A DNA stretch of 64,000 nucleotides, taken from contig OZ021723.1 in the NCBI GenBank assembly GCA_963978545.1, forward strand, positions 47,194,069-47,258,068, written 5' to 3'. Made by a program: the position numbers and the translations under genes. This DNA comes from Linyphia triangularis. Lineage: Eukaryota; Arthropoda; Arachnida; Araneae; Linyphiidae. This document shows, piece by piece, positions 26,949-39,975 of this stretch (positions within the stretch are counted from its first letter, which is position 1; each line of letters opens with the position of its first letter). Below the pieces are notes generated by a model that saw nothing but the letters and a program-made list of their open reading frames with translations, made no database searches and was not told the DNA's origin.

Positions 26949-27010
<62 letters not shown>

Positions 27011-27078
27011 AAATAATAATTGACTGATTTTGTCCTTAAAATTCTCCCAAGAAGACCTAAAAATATTTTTGAAGATAT
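25551..27078. other. Non-coding stretch with a (TA)n microsatellite
   Basis: A TA dinucleotide run fills 26951-27008. An open frame at 26245-26550 has no recognisable domain. Otherwise nothing is seen. Confidence 0.55.
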
Positions 27079-27090
27079 CCTAAAAAATAT

Positions 27091-27272
27091 CGCCGACCAA
27101 ACGGTATAGTGGTTGGCGTGCTAGCTTCTAGACCGCGAGGTTGCGGGTTCGAGTTCCGTGTTAGGCATGGGTGTTTGTAAATGTATGTTGGCTTGTCTAA
27201 TGACGAATGTTTCGGCGCATTATAGCCCTCGTGTTGCTGACGGCGCCAGATAATCTGAAAACAACCAACCAA
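27091..27272 (+). mobile_element. tRNA-derived SINE, copy 2
   Basis: A second copy of the SINE at 13.43 kb, flanked by a perfect 12-bp target duplication CCTAAAAAATAT (27079-27090 and 27273-27284). It carries the same tRNA-like head with A- and B-boxes, the same body and a 3' end of repeated AACC. Differences from copy 1 are scattered substitutions and a short insertion (GTCTAATG for TTATG), so the two copies come from separate retroposition events. Confidence 0.93.
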
Positions 27273-27284
27273 CCTAAAAAATAT

Positions 27285-28227
27285 CCCAAAGAAAGGATAT
27301 CTGTTTTGGGATGTAATTTTAACTTTAGATATCTACACATTCGTCTAATGGACTACCCACCCCTGGCAGCTTTGCGAATTCGAGATGTTCCCATTGTATT
27401 TTTAATATCTGCCAAGAGAGTAAACGCTATTTTTTTTTAACTGAAATATCAAAATACACTAATTGGTTGAAATAAATGAAGGAGATATATAAAAAAAATC
27501 CCGTTTATAATTCGTAGTCTACGAGACGAATGATTAGTTACAGAGTAATACTGTTTTAACTTTAGTTATCTAGGGTTAAATACACTCCGTGTGATTGTTG
27601 ATTTTCAGTAGTGCCATCCATCTGGTTTTATGTCCATCAAACCCGTTTATTACTATTGAGGAAGTGCAGCCTTCCTCTAAAGTAAAGGACAATAAAGTAT
27701 CTTTGTATTACTAAAAATGTTCTCACAATTTCGGAAAAGTAATTGCGATTGTTGCGCACGTGGCAATAAACGCTATTTGGACTTTCTGAGAGCAATGCCA
27801 TTTCAGTCCAATCGTTTTGATATAAGATTTCAAGTGATAACGTAATCGCTTGTGTAGTCCGGTTTATTCAGCTTAAAGATTTACCTTTCCCACGTTGATA
27901 TAATTTTGTTTTCGTCTATAAATGCTAGCGATAAACTAATCTTGTTATTTTGCAATATTACTTTTCCATCTAGTAATAAGTTCATAATTTATAATTCTAA
28001 GTCTAGCTTTACCCAACTGATTTATCAAATAAAATTGCACCCTTTGAGGCAGAATTAATTTTTTCTAGTCTTCACTACTATAATAAATATTTTAGTCATT
28101 ACTATATATTTGCGCGTATGATTTACATTCTTCTGGACTTGTAGTCAGGAGATAGTTAAAAAAGGGGTGCATGTATAGTTTCAAAATCAAAACTAAGAAT
28201 TTGACATTCTACAGCCTCTTCTCTTAA
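27285..28227. other. Non-coding stretch, no gene recognised
   Basis: No exon, element or RNA gene is recognised between the second SINE and the Kolobok-like transposon. It ends in the TTAA target site of that transposon. Confidence 0.5.
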
Positions 28228-31017
28228 GGGGTCTCAGGACCCTTAACTTTTAAAATTATAGATTTTTTGAAAAAAATATATGTTATGAGCCATTTTATTC
28301 TGAATATTTTGGTACCAAAATTATGAAGATACTCAAATTATTTGCGAAGTTATTCGAAAAAGTTTAAACCAACATTTAGAAATCAGTCGATGCCACGCCC
28401 ACTTATTGTTAGCAGACGATACAATTTCAAGCTTATAGTATGTTTCATTTCACTTTTAATCTACATGCAAAGCCTTTGCTAATATTATTTTAATGTTTGT
28501 AAACAAGCAGAAGGTATACAACTAAACTTTAGAATTACTTGCTGGTTATTTAATGTTATTATTTTGTTTTGGAGCGCGTGTTTTGGACTGTTCTTTTGAG
28601 GATTCGATTTTGTTTTGATTCCGAAAGCTTTTTAAAGTCATGAAAATGCGAGTAAATTATCATTAAAAGAGATCATGAGGACAGCGGTCGAAAAAGAAGA
28701 AGTTTAACGGTAATAAATATGCTTACAAAATGTAAATAGTAGCAGTACAACATTCATCAAAGTGCATGCTTCTAAAAGCTTATCAGCAAAAAAAAAAAAA
28801 AAAATGCCTTCTGCTAACTCTATCATAGAAGAATGATGATATTTCCACTGAATTTTGTGGATATAGAATTGTTGATATTTTTATGTTTGATAATTTAAAA
28901 AACTGTTTGTAGTTTTTTGTATCATAGACATATAAAATTCTCTGAGAAATCAACAAGTACACAGTCACAGTACTCTACTTACACAGTCACGTGTGTTCAT
29001 TGTACTTCTGAGGCTTCATTTAAATCTTGTTCAATGATTGGCCCAAATAAAAACATTCCAGAAATAAATTGACTTTAGCCATGAGATATTGTGGAGCTGA
29101 AATGACTTCTCTTCAAACATTCTGCAACGTGATAAGTTTATCAACACCCATTTAAAAAAAATCATATGCTATATCAACAAAAATTTGACTGAGGTCATCC
29201 AGGTAGTTGCCGAAGACTCTTTGAAACAGGCTGCGTCTGATGAAATTTCCCTTAATGACAACAATAGTTCCGTTGCTATTAGTGGGGATAGTAGTCGAGG
29301 CCACATGTCGCTTGTCGGTGCCTGTGTGTTGATTGACAGTGATTCGGGTAAAGTCATTGATGTCAAGGTAATGTCGGCACATTACAAAGGATGCCAGTTG
29401 TACAAAGGTTGTATATTTGGACCCAGATATAAATCTTGGATTTCAAAGCACAGATCATTTTGTACTAAAAATCATGTTTGGATCTGCAGGAAAGATGGGG
29501 GTCGATGGAATCTTTCGGAGATCGGAAACTGAACGAGGGTTGAAGTGTAAAGAGTACAAGACATCTGCGGCTGTTTCAGAAAGCAAACAATGTGGGATAG
29601 ATTTTAAAATTAAGATAGTAGAATACGTGGGCCACATACAGAAAAGAATGGGTACTCGTTTACGAAAAATGAAGTCAGTTCTTGTAAATAAGAAATTTTC
29701 AGATGGCAAAACTATAGGCGGCAAAGGTCAACTAACAGAAACCAACGTCAAGAAACTGACTTCATACTACGAGAATGCTATAAGGGACAATTCAATTAGC
29801 GTTAATGACGAGGCAATCTATTTCGGCTGTATGGGCTCATACAGGCAGCTCTGACCAAGAGCTTATACTCTGGGTTTGCCCGAAAGGTGAAAAGACTTGG
29901 TGTAAGTATAACATTGCAGAAGCTAACGGTTAACTGAGGGTTTTTAAGCATAAGAACACTTTACCTTTGGCCGTTATTGACACTATTAAACCCGTTTTTA
30001 AAGATATATTCCAAGTGGTTCTATTATGGTAATGCCTTGGCGGTCGAACACAGAAAACCAATGAATCCATGAATTCTCTCGTATGGAAGTATAGTTCGAA
30101 AGTTATTGGGCCGTGTATAACAGTAACTAAGCTAGCTGCATATTCAGCTTCCTGTATATATAATGGTGAAGAGAAGTCAACATTAGCTAACTTGAAAGTT
30201 TTAGACTTAAAATATACAAAAAAATATTTATAACTACTACTTGTATTTCACATAGCAAACGCGTGTCGCTGTGGCTGAAAAAAGAGCCAGCAGTGCTTTG
30301 TTAGAGGCTCGGAAAGCCAAAAAACTAAAAAATGCTGTAATAAATGAGTCTCTGTAGGTGAAGGAAGGAATGGCTTATGGTACAGGAGAATTTGATTAGG
30401 TAATTAATCTCATTTTATTTACTTTAGGTAAAATTTTAACTTTAACTTGATTTTTCTCAAAATGTAAATTTCTAGTTTGCGCGCATGATTTAAAAAAAAG
30501 TATTTATTGTATGAACTTGAAATTTGTTGCAAATGTTCTTTATAACTTACTCTATAACTTATACTTCAATTTGGGAAGATTTTTATTTACAAAAAAAAAT
30601 TGGAGCATTTTTGTGTGAAAATTTTTCGAAAAAATTAATTTTTTGAATTTTTATTTAAATAAAAAATACTTAAGCCTTATAAAATATACTAAAATGATGT
30701 ATAACTTCTAGGTAGCTATTGTATGGGTTATTTGAAACCAATTTGAGACACTTTGGGTCATAATTTATTTCATAATCATGCGCGCAGCAAATTGCATTTT
30801 TTTCTGATTATTAAAAATTTTATGATTTACATTTCCAAATATATATAATAATTATTTGAATGCTGTTTAAGTTTAAGGGTGATGTAAATAACAATAGTGT
30901 AAAGTTTCAAATGTAAAAAACCAGAACCTTAAACTTTGCTTGGTTAAAAAGTTATATTGACTCGAAAACTGAGATTTCTCATATGCCTGCAGAATTTTTT
31001 AAGGGTACTGAGACCCC
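28228..31017 (+). mobile_element. Kolobok/Mutator-like DNA transposon, inactive, with terminal inverted repeats and TTAA target sites
   Basis: The left end reads GGGGTCTCAGGACCCTTAA and the right end, on the minus strand, GGGGTCTCAGTACCCTTAA: inverted repeats differing at one base. Each is flanked by TTAA (28224-28227 and 31018-31021), the target site used by Kolobok and piggyBac elements; classical Mutator elements duplicate 8-11 bp. The interior holds a broken transposase of the 'Mutator-like transposase domain' type. The 2.8-kb length, two intact ends and near-complete but broken gene indicate a once-autonomous copy that decayed in place. Confidence 0.85.
28676..30399 (+). pseudogene. Mutator/Kolobok-like transposase pseudogene
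   Basis: Conceptual translation in shifting frames gives, in order, a basic N-terminus (QRSKKKKFNGNKYAYK, about 28683), a Cys-containing segment and AMRYCGAEMTSLQTFCNV (about 29078), SLVGACVLIDSDSGKVIDVK (about 29308), KGCQLYKGC, GSAGKMGVDGIFRRSE (about 29480), VGHIQKRMGTRLRKMKS (about 29630), AVWAHTGSS, WVCPKGEKTWCKYN, TNESMNSLVWKY (about 30057) and a C-terminal EGMAYGTGEFD before TAG at 30397. This matches the widespread arthropod 'Mutator-like transposase domain' family. A frameshift near 29470, stops such as TAA at 29931 and further frame changes near 29825 and 30020 make it non-functional. It is not a host gene. Confidence 0.85.
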
Positions 31018-31021
31018 TTAA

Positions 31022-34000
31022 GTGACCAGTATTGGAATCTAAATAAACGTATTAATGAAAGTGCACTTACCTAGCGCTGCTACAGACTCTAAAATATTTC
31101 ACAACAATGCTTAAGGAAAAAGTGCTGTAGAATATTTTCGGCTGTGTCCTCCTATAAAAAAAATCTATAAATTCAAATCTTGTTGATCTCCCAAGAGGCG
31201 TTCTATCTTGAAATTTTGACTACCCTTATCATTCTAGATCCTGTGATGTTTTGTAATTCTATAACAATTAAGTATTCATTTTAAGTAATCGATCGAATCG
31301 TTTATAGCAAATTTGAACACGCAAAGATGTTTCTTTTTCACTCGTTTGTAAATAAAATCACAAAGAACAATTTTACAGCGCAATTGGCGTTTTTCTATCA
31401 CTTTATAATATACATTGTCATTTGGTTAAATGGTTTTGTTTCATATAAGGACAAATGGAGAAAAGAAAACGGGGAAGTGAAGTCACACCTGTAAGGTTTA
31501 GAATTATATTAGTATGAAGTTGCCAACTTTTATCACGCAATTTATTTGTACACATTTAAACTTTCCCCTCCCCTTCGAAAACAAAAGGCGTTCTTCCTTC
31601 GAATTCTAATTCTGTGGATATTTATTCCGCCATGAATCAAATTGCAATTGTGACATCAGAAACGCTCTTCAACTCTTTCTGGTCTCGCTATTCTTCCTTC
31701 CGATGCGGTGACGTTGCAGGAAGACATTCATCTTCCACGGTCATGCTTAGTTACTATTTTTACATTGTGATTTTTTTTTTTATAGTTTTTTTACTTTCTT
31801 TTTCAAACTCTCCACTCATCGTCACCCTTAGGGTTGATGTACACCCGAATATTTGATGGATAGCCAAAAATAAAAAATTCCCTCCGGTGTAAAACAAAGG
31901 GCGAAAAAATGAGACAAGAGAACACCAGAGCTTGATGGAAAATAATGCCTTGTTACGGGTCATTAATGTAGTTTACCGACGCTGATAATCAGCGTTTTTT
32001 GACGCCAAAATGCGATTTTTTGGTCTTTTGTTTATGTTTATTCCCTCGATGTGTTTGGGGATTCTAGTCACGATCTGGAATCGTGGTACGCTGATGTTGA
32101 ATAATTGCTGATGTTTCGAGTATCTTTGTCGATTAGTGAGTGGAAAATGTTCATTATGGAAGCGATTTTCTTGATTTTAAATTTTAAGATCGTGCTTCCG
32201 TATTAACTTTATAGAAGAGAGTAAATACTACCTTCGATTCAAAGAATCTATAAATTCAAAGAAAGCTCTTTCGACCGATCTCTAAAGAAAACTTGTCATA
32301 GATTCTCGAGATAGGTTTTTAGAACTTAAAGCACTAGAATGCTGCTAGTAATGATAATTAAATGGGACATTACTATGAAAGTCAAAATTGTTTGAAGAAC
32401 ATTGTTATTTTTTTATACGTTTGCTGTTTGTGTAGATATAGTTGTTGTATTGGGCATTTTCTAGTGCAAGGGCTACATGAGGATTACTGAGCTGAAACAT
32501 CTTTAGGGGTGTGCCTTCCGGGTGATCTTAAGGACAACTTTTGCATTCGTGTCTTGAATGGGAGAAAAGCGATAAAACTTCCATCAGACAGTCACATAAG
32601 CGATACTATACTATCTGTGACGATCGCCAATTTTGTTTGCTCAATTTGAAGAGCCCGCCGGTTCGAGTGAAGCTTGACCGCGGAGCATCTTGCTTGCTTA
32701 GCAGCGCATTCTGCCTCCCAGTCATGAGTAATGTGATAACGGATTTAAAGATTTCGCTTCAGAAGTTTGTCCATTTTGATTGAGTTAAAGGTGTCAAACG
32801 GTCGATGGATTAAAATTAATAATCATATTAACTTGATGTAAATCTTTAATTTAATGTACAATTGTGGAATAGAAAGGATTTTGAGAAAGTAGCAATGACA
32901 AGCTCCAGTCATTTATTCCCATTAGTGTTAATATACTTACCTAATGATACCAAGTCAGAATAATTTTGAAGAGACTTAATACTAAATAACAATTTGTATT
33001 TTTTTCATAAAACCTTTCTAACTTCTCAAAAATATCTTAAAATTTTATTTTGCAGAAAATTTAATTTAATTCAAAGTAGTCAGATCACTCCAATACAATG
33101 TTCACAGTTAAGACACCCCTTTCACGCATCTTAAAATGTGTTCGACAAACTTCCTCAGTTAACAAAGCTTATAAAATCACTGACCCATGCACGAATTTTT
33201 ACATTTTTACTAGGAGACTCATTTCTCCTGTTTTAGGGGCAGTACCTCTACATGGCATGACGTCATAATGTGAGGTGCAAACGCAGGGCAATTTGATTGT
33301 CGCAGTTTATTATTATATTTCGTTGCTGGGGTGGGGAGATGTTAGGCCGTGTGATATAAAAGGAAAGGGGGAATTATGGAGAGGGGATAGATTAGGGAAG
33401 GAAAGGGTTATCCTATCGATCGTTTAATAAGAGCGTGATTCATCCGAAAAAAATTTGCATATGCAGTCGTTTGGGTGGGCATGGCGTGCATTAAAATGGC
33501 GGATTCGGACTTTTTAAATGAGGATTTCATTTATGTGTGTTGGGAGAGAGAAATGGCCGCTTGGGAGGATGGATCATGGATGGAATTTTGAGTGATATTT
33601 CAGTGCGTGGACCTTGTTGAATAGATCTGAAGAAAGTATAATTACTAATTAAAATGCATAATTACAATTTAAAATACCTAAAAATTGCTTTGAGATATTT
33701 TATATTAGAATGCGTTTCAGAAATCAAACAAGTTCTTATAGGGTTTAAGAAGTTTGGCCCTATATTTTCTTGTAGGCATGTTTTAAAATGTAATACAATA
33801 TTTGAAAAGTTATTACTATTTATAAGTTATTTTTATTGAACTGTTTATAATTACCTACGATATATTTCATTGCTTTAGCGTTTTGAGTGTTACTGAATGT
33901 ATTTAATTATTTGGATTAGATTTAAAAAATATATTTTCTTTGAAAACTTTTGGTTAGTACTTTATACTGTGAATTTTGATTTTATTCCTTAGAAAAAAAT

Positions 34001-37000
34001 CTTAATTGAAATGTTCCAACAAATATCCCTGTATGGAAATGATTTTCCATTAATTGTGCTTAATTGGTGGGAGTAATGGGATAGCTGCCTGCGACATTTT
34101 CAACTTTGACGTATCTCAAAAATTTAATAAATACATTTTTGAGATTGGATGTCAACGCCAGCAAAGTAGCAACACAAAACAGTTGATTATCCCCAAAAGA
34201 AAATGAACACTGTCCATATTCCACCATCGAGCGATTTGATTCATTTTGCAAAGTTTTGTCCGCATTTTTATCGGCTCCCGAAAGCGCACAATGACGAAAA
34301 CAAATATCCGGAAATCATAAACAGCGATTTAGAACCAGCGTTGTGTGCGCTTTACACACATGGAGAAGGGACGTTTAATTTGGCTGTCAGTGGGTCGAAA
34401 AGTTTGACATGCAATTTCGGGTTTTGTATTTTTCCACTTTTAACCCTCTTGCTAGCAGGGGAAAGGGGTGAATGTAATTAACGAAATCCATTCTTTATCC
34501 GAACGTTGAGTGACTATTAAAGGCTATATTTCGTCGGCCGGTGACAGCAAAATCTGCCGTTAAGAAAACTGCGTTCTTCATCGGATACACCCGCATATTT
34601 TCTATGTCAAAACTTACCCCTCCCCATCCACCCACTCTCCTGAAAACGGGAAAAATTTCATTCCCTAAATCGTAAAATTTTCCAAACCCACGGGGGAAAA
34701 CGTCAAAACGCGTCCTTTGGTGACTGACGATTCTAAAACCCCTTTGGCATAGTTGGAGAAAATTAACGACGCCATGGGTAAGGATTTTGCCCGGGCATTA
34801 ACGACCCGAAACTATTATAAAAAGACTCTCAGACCTGGTCCCCCCCTCCCTCTCCTCATTCTGCAATTGATGGTTGATTACTTGATTGTGGGGGTCTGGC
34901 TGAGTAATGAACTTTTCCTTTTGGTTCGTTTTAGGGGAAGAAATCCAACAATGTACCCGACACGAACGGTAATTAATTGCGCATTTCAGACCGACTAACG
35001 CAATTATGTCGCAACTCATTATCTCCTCGCAAAATCGGGCTCTCGCGTATTGATCACCAAATGCAACTAAAGATGAATAGCGCGACAAATCGGTAACTTT
35101 TTTTTCCGCTACCCCCCCCCTCTTCATTCCATTTTTAGTCCCCCCCCCCATTCGTTACTCTTCTTAATATGTATATTCTGTTCGTATAATACATCTAAAC
35201 ACTATCCCCCCCCCCAAGTCTTCCGCTAATTTCTCCCCTTTTCTTAGCCTTCTTTTCAACGTTTTGGAAGGGGGGGGGGGGGATGGCGTCGAATATAGAT
35301 AAACCAAATCAGATTGGAGGATAAGACACAAATGACATCATTTATCATATGAAAGCATCAAGTATAAACCGTAAAATGAAAGAAGGGTGAAGATGATTTT
35401 GCGTCGGAGGGTGGCAGCGAGCCGGGGCAATCTTTAAAAGCGGGCAAAAGGCGCCATAGCGGAAATAATTGCAGTTTGCCCGGATTTTGCGAATGCTTTG
35501 CTTTAGGAGTGTAAACGAAAATTAAGACGAAACTGTTTTCTTCGCCGCCTGGAAATGCTATCAATCAAGTGTCCAGGAATTTCGTCCGGAGGAGTTATTA
35601 TTATGGGCAAGAGAGTGTTTCGGGCGAAGTGTGGTTTTATAAAAATTGTAAGAATTTCTCACCCTTTCTGATGAAAGAGAAATGTGGTCCTTTGGAAGAA
35701 AGTTTTGCCCTCTTGAAGATGTATTCAGTCAAATAACTTAGTAGGAGGCACTATAGGACAAAATGCTGGAATAAATCTTCTAGCTCTCAATTTTGTTCAG
35801 TTCGAATTCTGAAGCAGAAGCGCTTAAGATGGGATTTGTCGACTGTATCATTATTGTTTTTTTATTTCAGCAGAGTAACGGCTAGCTGTAAATATGTATT
35901 GGTTTAAGTTTATCCTTTCAGCTTAAAGTTTATTCCTCAGCTAACAGCACAAACTATCTGAAAAAGAACGAAGTAATAAATTGCCGAGATAAATTGTAGA
36001 TGCCAACATGTTTTAGAACTTTGATTAATTTTGCAAAGATATAAAATATGACGAATATTTAGTATTATAGTACTTTAAAATTAAGTTGGTGTGAATTATT
36101 TAAAGACGCATTAAAAAAAAATCTTTAAAATAATTTTATTTTTCAACCATAGGAATGACAAAATAAAAGACTGCATAGGCTCTAATTTAAAACGTCTTCT
36201 ACATGCTTAAATTTCATTGAAAATCCTTTCTACCAATTACTCAAATATATGAAATAATAAACGTAGACAGATAATAAATAAAAAAAATTCTTATGTCACT
36301 GTAAAGAAAATTTTAAAAATAAAACAAATATTTTTGATTTTTCACTATTTTCTTGACACTAATGAACTTGACTAATCGGAGTCAATGTCTTCACATTCAA
36401 ACACACTTCAAATTTACCAACGTATTATATTAATGCTTAATCTAGATTTTTTTTATTTTTTTTTACACCTTACGAATAGTTGTGTCTTCATAGCTGAGTC
36501 AAAATCTGTTTTATGCCAATGGTGATAAAAAGGCGAAACGAGGCTAATGCTGCAGGTGACATAGCAATAAAAAAGTACAAAACCGAAATGAACTCAGAGT
36601 ATAATAATGGTCCCCACACAATTACTCATTACGCCATTCTTTACGGTCATGCAGCGCTGAACTGAAAATAGATTCGTTAATAATGGCTGACCAGGTGCAG
36701 GTTGAATTGTTTACCTATCTTCCCAGTGAATACAGCTCGGGATCAAATGGCCGTGATATATGACTAAGCCCAGCGAGGGGTCTACCATTAAAAATTACTC
36801 TCCCATGCGCTTTTAAACTTGATGTTCGATTTCATCCATGTCGCCGTTGCCGGGACAGAAAATAAATGCTACACAGCTGAGACATTAAATGGTGCCTGAA
36901 GAGGAAATTGAAGTTGATGGCTATTTATTGGTGTTACCTTTTATATTGGATGGGAGTCACCTTTGAAGTGCCCGTATAAAAACGAGTCTTGAATTGTTGT

Positions 37001-39006
37001 GATACAATAGGATCGGCATTTCCATTTCTGGAGTGCAATTATGTGGTTTGAGTTAGCGATGCTACAAATAAAACCGCTAATGAAATCGATGGTTGTTCGA
37101 TGTGGTTCATGGAATCTGAGATGTTACATTAATTGATTCATTCCACCAAATTAGAAACGTTATCTTGATCTAGAACATTTCGAAATCTCATGATTTATAT
37201 TTTGATAAGAACTTGGGATATTTTGATTAAGAGCTTTGATAAGATATTTATAAGATTAAACTATTGTATTAACTTGGGAGTTTTTACGTTTTACTGAAGC
37301 TTCCTTGGCTTATCAGTACTTTTTTTATCCATTTTCAGCTTGCTGAAAATATCAAACAAACTAAATTATTATTTTTTGGCTTATTTATTTTTATTTGAAA
37401 AGTCTTGAAACTACTAAAAGACATAATAAATAAATTGCAGAGAAATTTGCTACCAGAATCTTTCAGGGAAGGTTGAGAATGAAGTTTTAGGCCATAAAGA
37501 AAACAATACAATAGAATTTTAAATATTTAGCAAATAATTGTCCTTAAAGCGTCATTAGTTAAAATGTGAACTAAAGAACATTTATGTACCAACTATCATT
37601 TTCCCATGGTTCATCACATGTGCATACAATATTTTTTGAAGATTTGCTTATTTCTACAAGCTGTATTTCAACTTTAGTTTAGTTTCGACCACCCTATACT
37701 AACTTATGTGGGTCTCATCAGAGACCACTTAAAAAACAATTTATTTTTCGTTTCTCATTGTAAGCGACAAATACATTACTTTCTTTCCCCCCTGAATTGT
37801 TTCAGCCCTCTTAATCCCTTCCAAACCAGATTTCTATTTCAAAGATTCGATTAGCTAAAATATTTTTTATATTATCGATACAAAATAGTGCACTGCGTAC
37901 AGTTTTTGCCGAGCACATACATTGCCCTCAAGTTTTAATTTTCGCACAGCCTGATCCTGCCCCTTTTACATATTGGCACACAGGAAATGCCTCTACCGCA
38001 CCCTTTTAAGTTGTGAAGAATTCTTTGTTCCGACGAATGTGCAACTTGATGCTGTTGATAAGTTTTACTCTGCGAATCAAAATTCTGTTTTGTCGAGATT
38101 TCTAGATTGTTTCTTGTTACTCAATGAGAGTGTTTATTAAAACTTGGTACGGGTATAATAATTAGCTGCATTATATTTCCCCTCGTTCCAGCTTTGCTGC
38201 ATTTGCAGAGTTCATCAAGTTTATTACTTTTCAGTGTTACTTATGCATGACAAACAAAGACTTATTTTTCCTGAATTCATAAAGCAGCCATTAAAACATC
38301 TTGAGAATCTTAAGAATAACCGTAACCGTGTTTTATGGATTTCAATGAGCAATTTCGCTCCTCTTACACAATTTTTTGTTTTGGTGTCAAATAGGGAAAA
38401 TAAGAAATTACAAGTGATTTTGCAATTTTTTTAACTCTCTCAGAATTTGTGATGGAATCTATATAAAAAAGAAAATTTGAAGACTTGGTTTCAAGAGACT
38501 TGGTTCAAAAATTAAAATCAATTTTCACAAGAGTAAGAAATCAAAATACTTCCGATTCAATTCTTTTGAAATATAATGAACTTCATAAAAGTTTTGTTTA
38601 CGATATAATTAAATTTTTAATTTATTTATAAGTTTAAAACATTTTTTCAGATAATTGTCAGGAAAGTATATGATAATTTAATTTTTTTTACTTGGGACAC
38701 CCTAAAGTAATACAAATAAAAAAAATTATTAAGTTAAATAAGGATAAGTCAGACACATTACTATAGTCAGGTACATACTTTTTAACTAATACATTTTTTT
38801 AATCAGACTTACATATATTTTATACTTGCCTTTTTTTTTTTACTAAATAATCAATCATTTTAATAAACATCAAATACAACAGCTAACAGTTTTTAATTTA
38901 GTTTATGATTATGTCAATCGTTTCTTTAAACCTCATCCCACAGAATTTTAATGACCCAATGAATGCTTTTACTATCCACAAAACAAAATGTTATCTCATA
39001 CACTCC

Positions 39007-39037
<31 letters not shown>

Positions 39038-39667
39038 ACGGTAGTCGTATTTTTTTTTACTGATTGCTAAAATTTAAATTTGTAAATACATTCAACCACT
39101 GTAACTAATTTTAAATTCACTATGCAGAGTTATTTTCCTGTCTGAACAATTCCACTATCAATCAATCATAAAGAGGTTTGTTTAATTATAATAAGTCTTC
39201 CGTGTTTGAAATTTGAATGCCTTTTCTCATGCATAAATTTAACGCTTGCATCTAACCATCTTTAATTTTGTGTATAAAATGTTTATCATTGAAAATCCTT
39301 GCAATCATTCTTTGTCTGTATTTCTCTCCCATATCAATCATTAACAATTTCTAGCATTTTTAAAAAAAAAAGTTTATCTTGATAACATGGAATTCCCTTG
39401 GTCTGATTAAAACTTGAAAATAAGTCATAGTTCAATAAAATTCGTGTCGGTCTCTATCATATTGCATATTTTGATTCCTCAAGGATAAGAGCATTGGTCA
39501 GTTTTATAACTTTTTTTTTATTTCAAGTGATTGTTGTTGATTTTATATAACTTCATTTACATTTCTGTTAAGGGGCTCATTTAAATGGGTACAAGGTATC
39601 TGCTAGAAAAGAGTTTCTATATTTCAAGCTCTTTATTTAGATGCAAATTATTGATTTGACAGTATTG
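31022..39667. other. Non-coding stretch, no gene recognised; possible conserved regulatory blocks
   Basis: No supported exon. Compositionally complex blocks at about 33.4-33.6, 34.2-35.1 and 36.6-37.0 kb stand out from the AT-rich background and could be regulatory. Poly(C)/poly(G) runs cluster at 35112-35120, 35140-35149, 35206-35215 and 35270-35282. An A run of about 27 nt lies near 39010. Confidence 0.45.
33453..33460 (+). promoter_or_regulatory. POU octamer ATTTGCAT
   Basis: A perfect octamer motif, the binding site of POU/Oct factors, lies in a non-simple sequence block that also has an AAAATGGCGG word about 40 bp further on. A single 8-mer can occur by chance; it is listed because of its context. 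Confidence 0.2.
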
Positions 39668-39675
39668 ATGATTAG

Positions 39676-39975
39676 CAAGGCCTGATCATCACCTAGACCC
39701 ACAAGGCCCGGGCTTTGGGCCCCATGATTTTAGGGCCCCCCGAAATTGGCTATAAACCATTTGGCTGTAATCAACCCACGAAAGCTATGTGACTATCTTT
39801 TATAACTTGTATAAAATAATTTTTACATTAAAAATCATTTTTTATTGTTCTTGAACTGTCTTTAGTATCCCAGAGTGTATTTATTCAAATAAACCGTTTA
39901 AAAGCGTGAAACGCAAGCTTTTTTAAAAATAGAGGGTTCGGGACTTGGGCCCCAACTTGTCATGATCGGGCCCTG
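39676..39975. mobile_element. hAT-type non-autonomous element (300 bp) with perfect 8-bp target duplication
   Basis: The left end CAAGGCCTGATCATCA and the right end, on the minus strand, CAGGGCCCGATCATGA are inverted repeats with the CA start common in hAT elements. They are flanked by the identical octamer ATGATTAG (39668-39675 and 39976-39983). A second inner pair, GGCCCGGGCTTTGGGCCCC and a GGGACTTGGGCCCC-type word, extends the inverted repeats. The interior has no coding capacity. Confidence 0.9.

Noticed and set aside
34203..34481. 92-codon plus-strand frame
   Set aside because: No homology recognised and no splice-site support; it lies in a mixed-composition block that may instead be regulatory.
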